A stretch of DNA of 14,050 bases from Candidatus Omnitrophota bacterium. Lineage in GTDB: Bacteria; Omnitrophota; Gorgyraeia; Gygaellales; Profunditerraquicolaceae. The notes under the pieces were generated by a model that was not told the origin of the DNA, searched no databases, and saw only the letters and a program-made list of their open reading frames with translations. The first letter of the stretch is position 1; each line of letters begins with the position of its first letter. A program made the translations under genes and the position numbers. Below are positions 13,706 to 14,050 of this stretch, piece after piece. The stretch is taken from contig JAQTMD010000018.1 in assembly GCA_028714595.1 (NCBI GenBank), positions 1-14,050 on the forward strand, read 5' to 3'.

Positions 13706-14050
13706 CTATTTCTTATAACCGACGTATAAGACACCGACGACCTTGCCGGAGGCGTCCTTTACCGGTTCATACCCTGTCTCGTATTTTTCCCCCAGGATAT
13801 CGGCTAAACCGTAAAAACTTTCCCCGTTCCTGATGTGCTTGATCGCTTCTCCGTTCGGATCAAGGTCCGTCCCTACCGCCCTGTTGCCGTCTTTAATGAC
13901 GTTGGTAGAGATTCTCTTGTAACCGTTCCCTACTGCCGCAAAGAGCGTAGCAGTGCAGCCGTTGTTGTCGGCGACTTCGTCTACGATGTCATAATTACCG
14001 TTCATTTCCGTTTCCCCGAACATCAGGGTGCTGCCGTCGACGGAAGCAGC
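13706..14050 (-). CDS. Cache-domain sensor protein ending at the sensor domain (partial, C-terminal 114 residues)
   Basis: The frame is open to the right edge of the window, so the N-terminus is missing; an internal ATG at 14023 is not the start. The visible part reads as the distal half of a periplasmic Cache_3/Cache_2-type ligand-binding domain. Features are GNYDIVDEVADNNG, CTATLFAAVGNGYKRISTNV, AVGTDLDPNGEAI, FYGLADILGEKYETGYEPV and a final GVLYVGYKK. In most relatives this last strand leads into a membrane helix and HAMP, kinase or chemoreceptor domains. Here a TAG stop follows at once, so the protein has no C-terminal output domain. It could be a soluble exported or N-terminally anchored binding protein that works with a separate partner. 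The ligand is unknown; such domains often bind small carboxylates or amino acids. Confidence 0.85.
   Translation of the reverse strand, partial: AASVDGSTLMFGETEMNGNYDIVDEVADNNGCTATLFAAVGNGYKRISTNVIKDGNRAVGTDLDPNGEAIKHIRNGESFYGLADILGEKYETGYEPVKDASGKVVGVLYVGYKK

Noticed and set aside
14021..14023. ATG at 14023 as start of the Cache-domain protein
   Set aside because: The frame stays open to the window edge and upstream residues (VDGSTL) look like part of the Cache fold, so the gene is truncated by the window.
1..14050. Mobile element, CRISPR array, tRNA or toxin-antitoxin pair
   Set aside because: No transposase-like frame, regular repeat array, cloverleaf or small paired genes were seen; the region looks like core chromosome.

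Overview
The window looks like a chromosomal segment from a Gram-negative-type (diderm) bacterium outside the well-studied groups. Outer-membrane functions are encoded: an MlaE-type lipid-transport permease, LolC/LolD lipoprotein export, and HldD for LPS heptose. They share a gene string with the arginine-phosphorylation protease module McsA-McsB-ClpC, best known from Firmicutes. This mixture, the moderately high GC and the multiheme cytochrome would fit a lineage such as Omnitrophota or a deltaproteobacterium-like phylum. That placement is inference, not proof.

Left and centre (1-10561, minus strand): ten genes run in one direction, in transcription order hldD, truB, lysS, lolC, lolD, ilvE, mcsA, mcsB, clpC, mlaE (mlaE runs off the left edge). 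Gaps are 0-38 bp, except 70 bp between truB and lysS. I see two promoters: one ahead of hldD, and a perfect consensus promoter in the truB-lysS gap. The second sits so close to the lysS ATG that the mRNA should be leaderless or nearly so. The string combines tRNA modification and charging, envelope biogenesis, amino-acid transamination and protein quality control. No ctsR-like repressor gene lies with mcsA-mcsB-clpC; ilvE occupies the place upstream of mcsA.

Middle (10483-11142): hldD and a small plus-strand PilZ gene are divergent, with back-to-back promoters and an inverted repeat between them. The PilZ mRNA should begin with a leader of about 79 nt. It can fold into an outer stem, two hairpins and a possible pseudoknot in which a hairpin loop pairs with the Shine-Dalgarno sequence. 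This is the best candidate here for an undescribed regulatory element. A strong bidirectional hairpin terminator separates PilZ from the convergent chemoreceptor gene.

Right (11143-14050, minus strand): a membrane chemoreceptor with a c-type heme motif in its periplasmic sensor, a small exported tetraheme cytochrome c, and the end of a Cache-domain protein that stops right after its sensor domain. Together they suggest sensing of redox state or small ligands through c-type hemes and Cache pockets. The cytochrome has its own promoter, and the Cache gene ends in a textbook terminator. No che genes, tRNA, rRNA, CRISPR or mobile element were seen.
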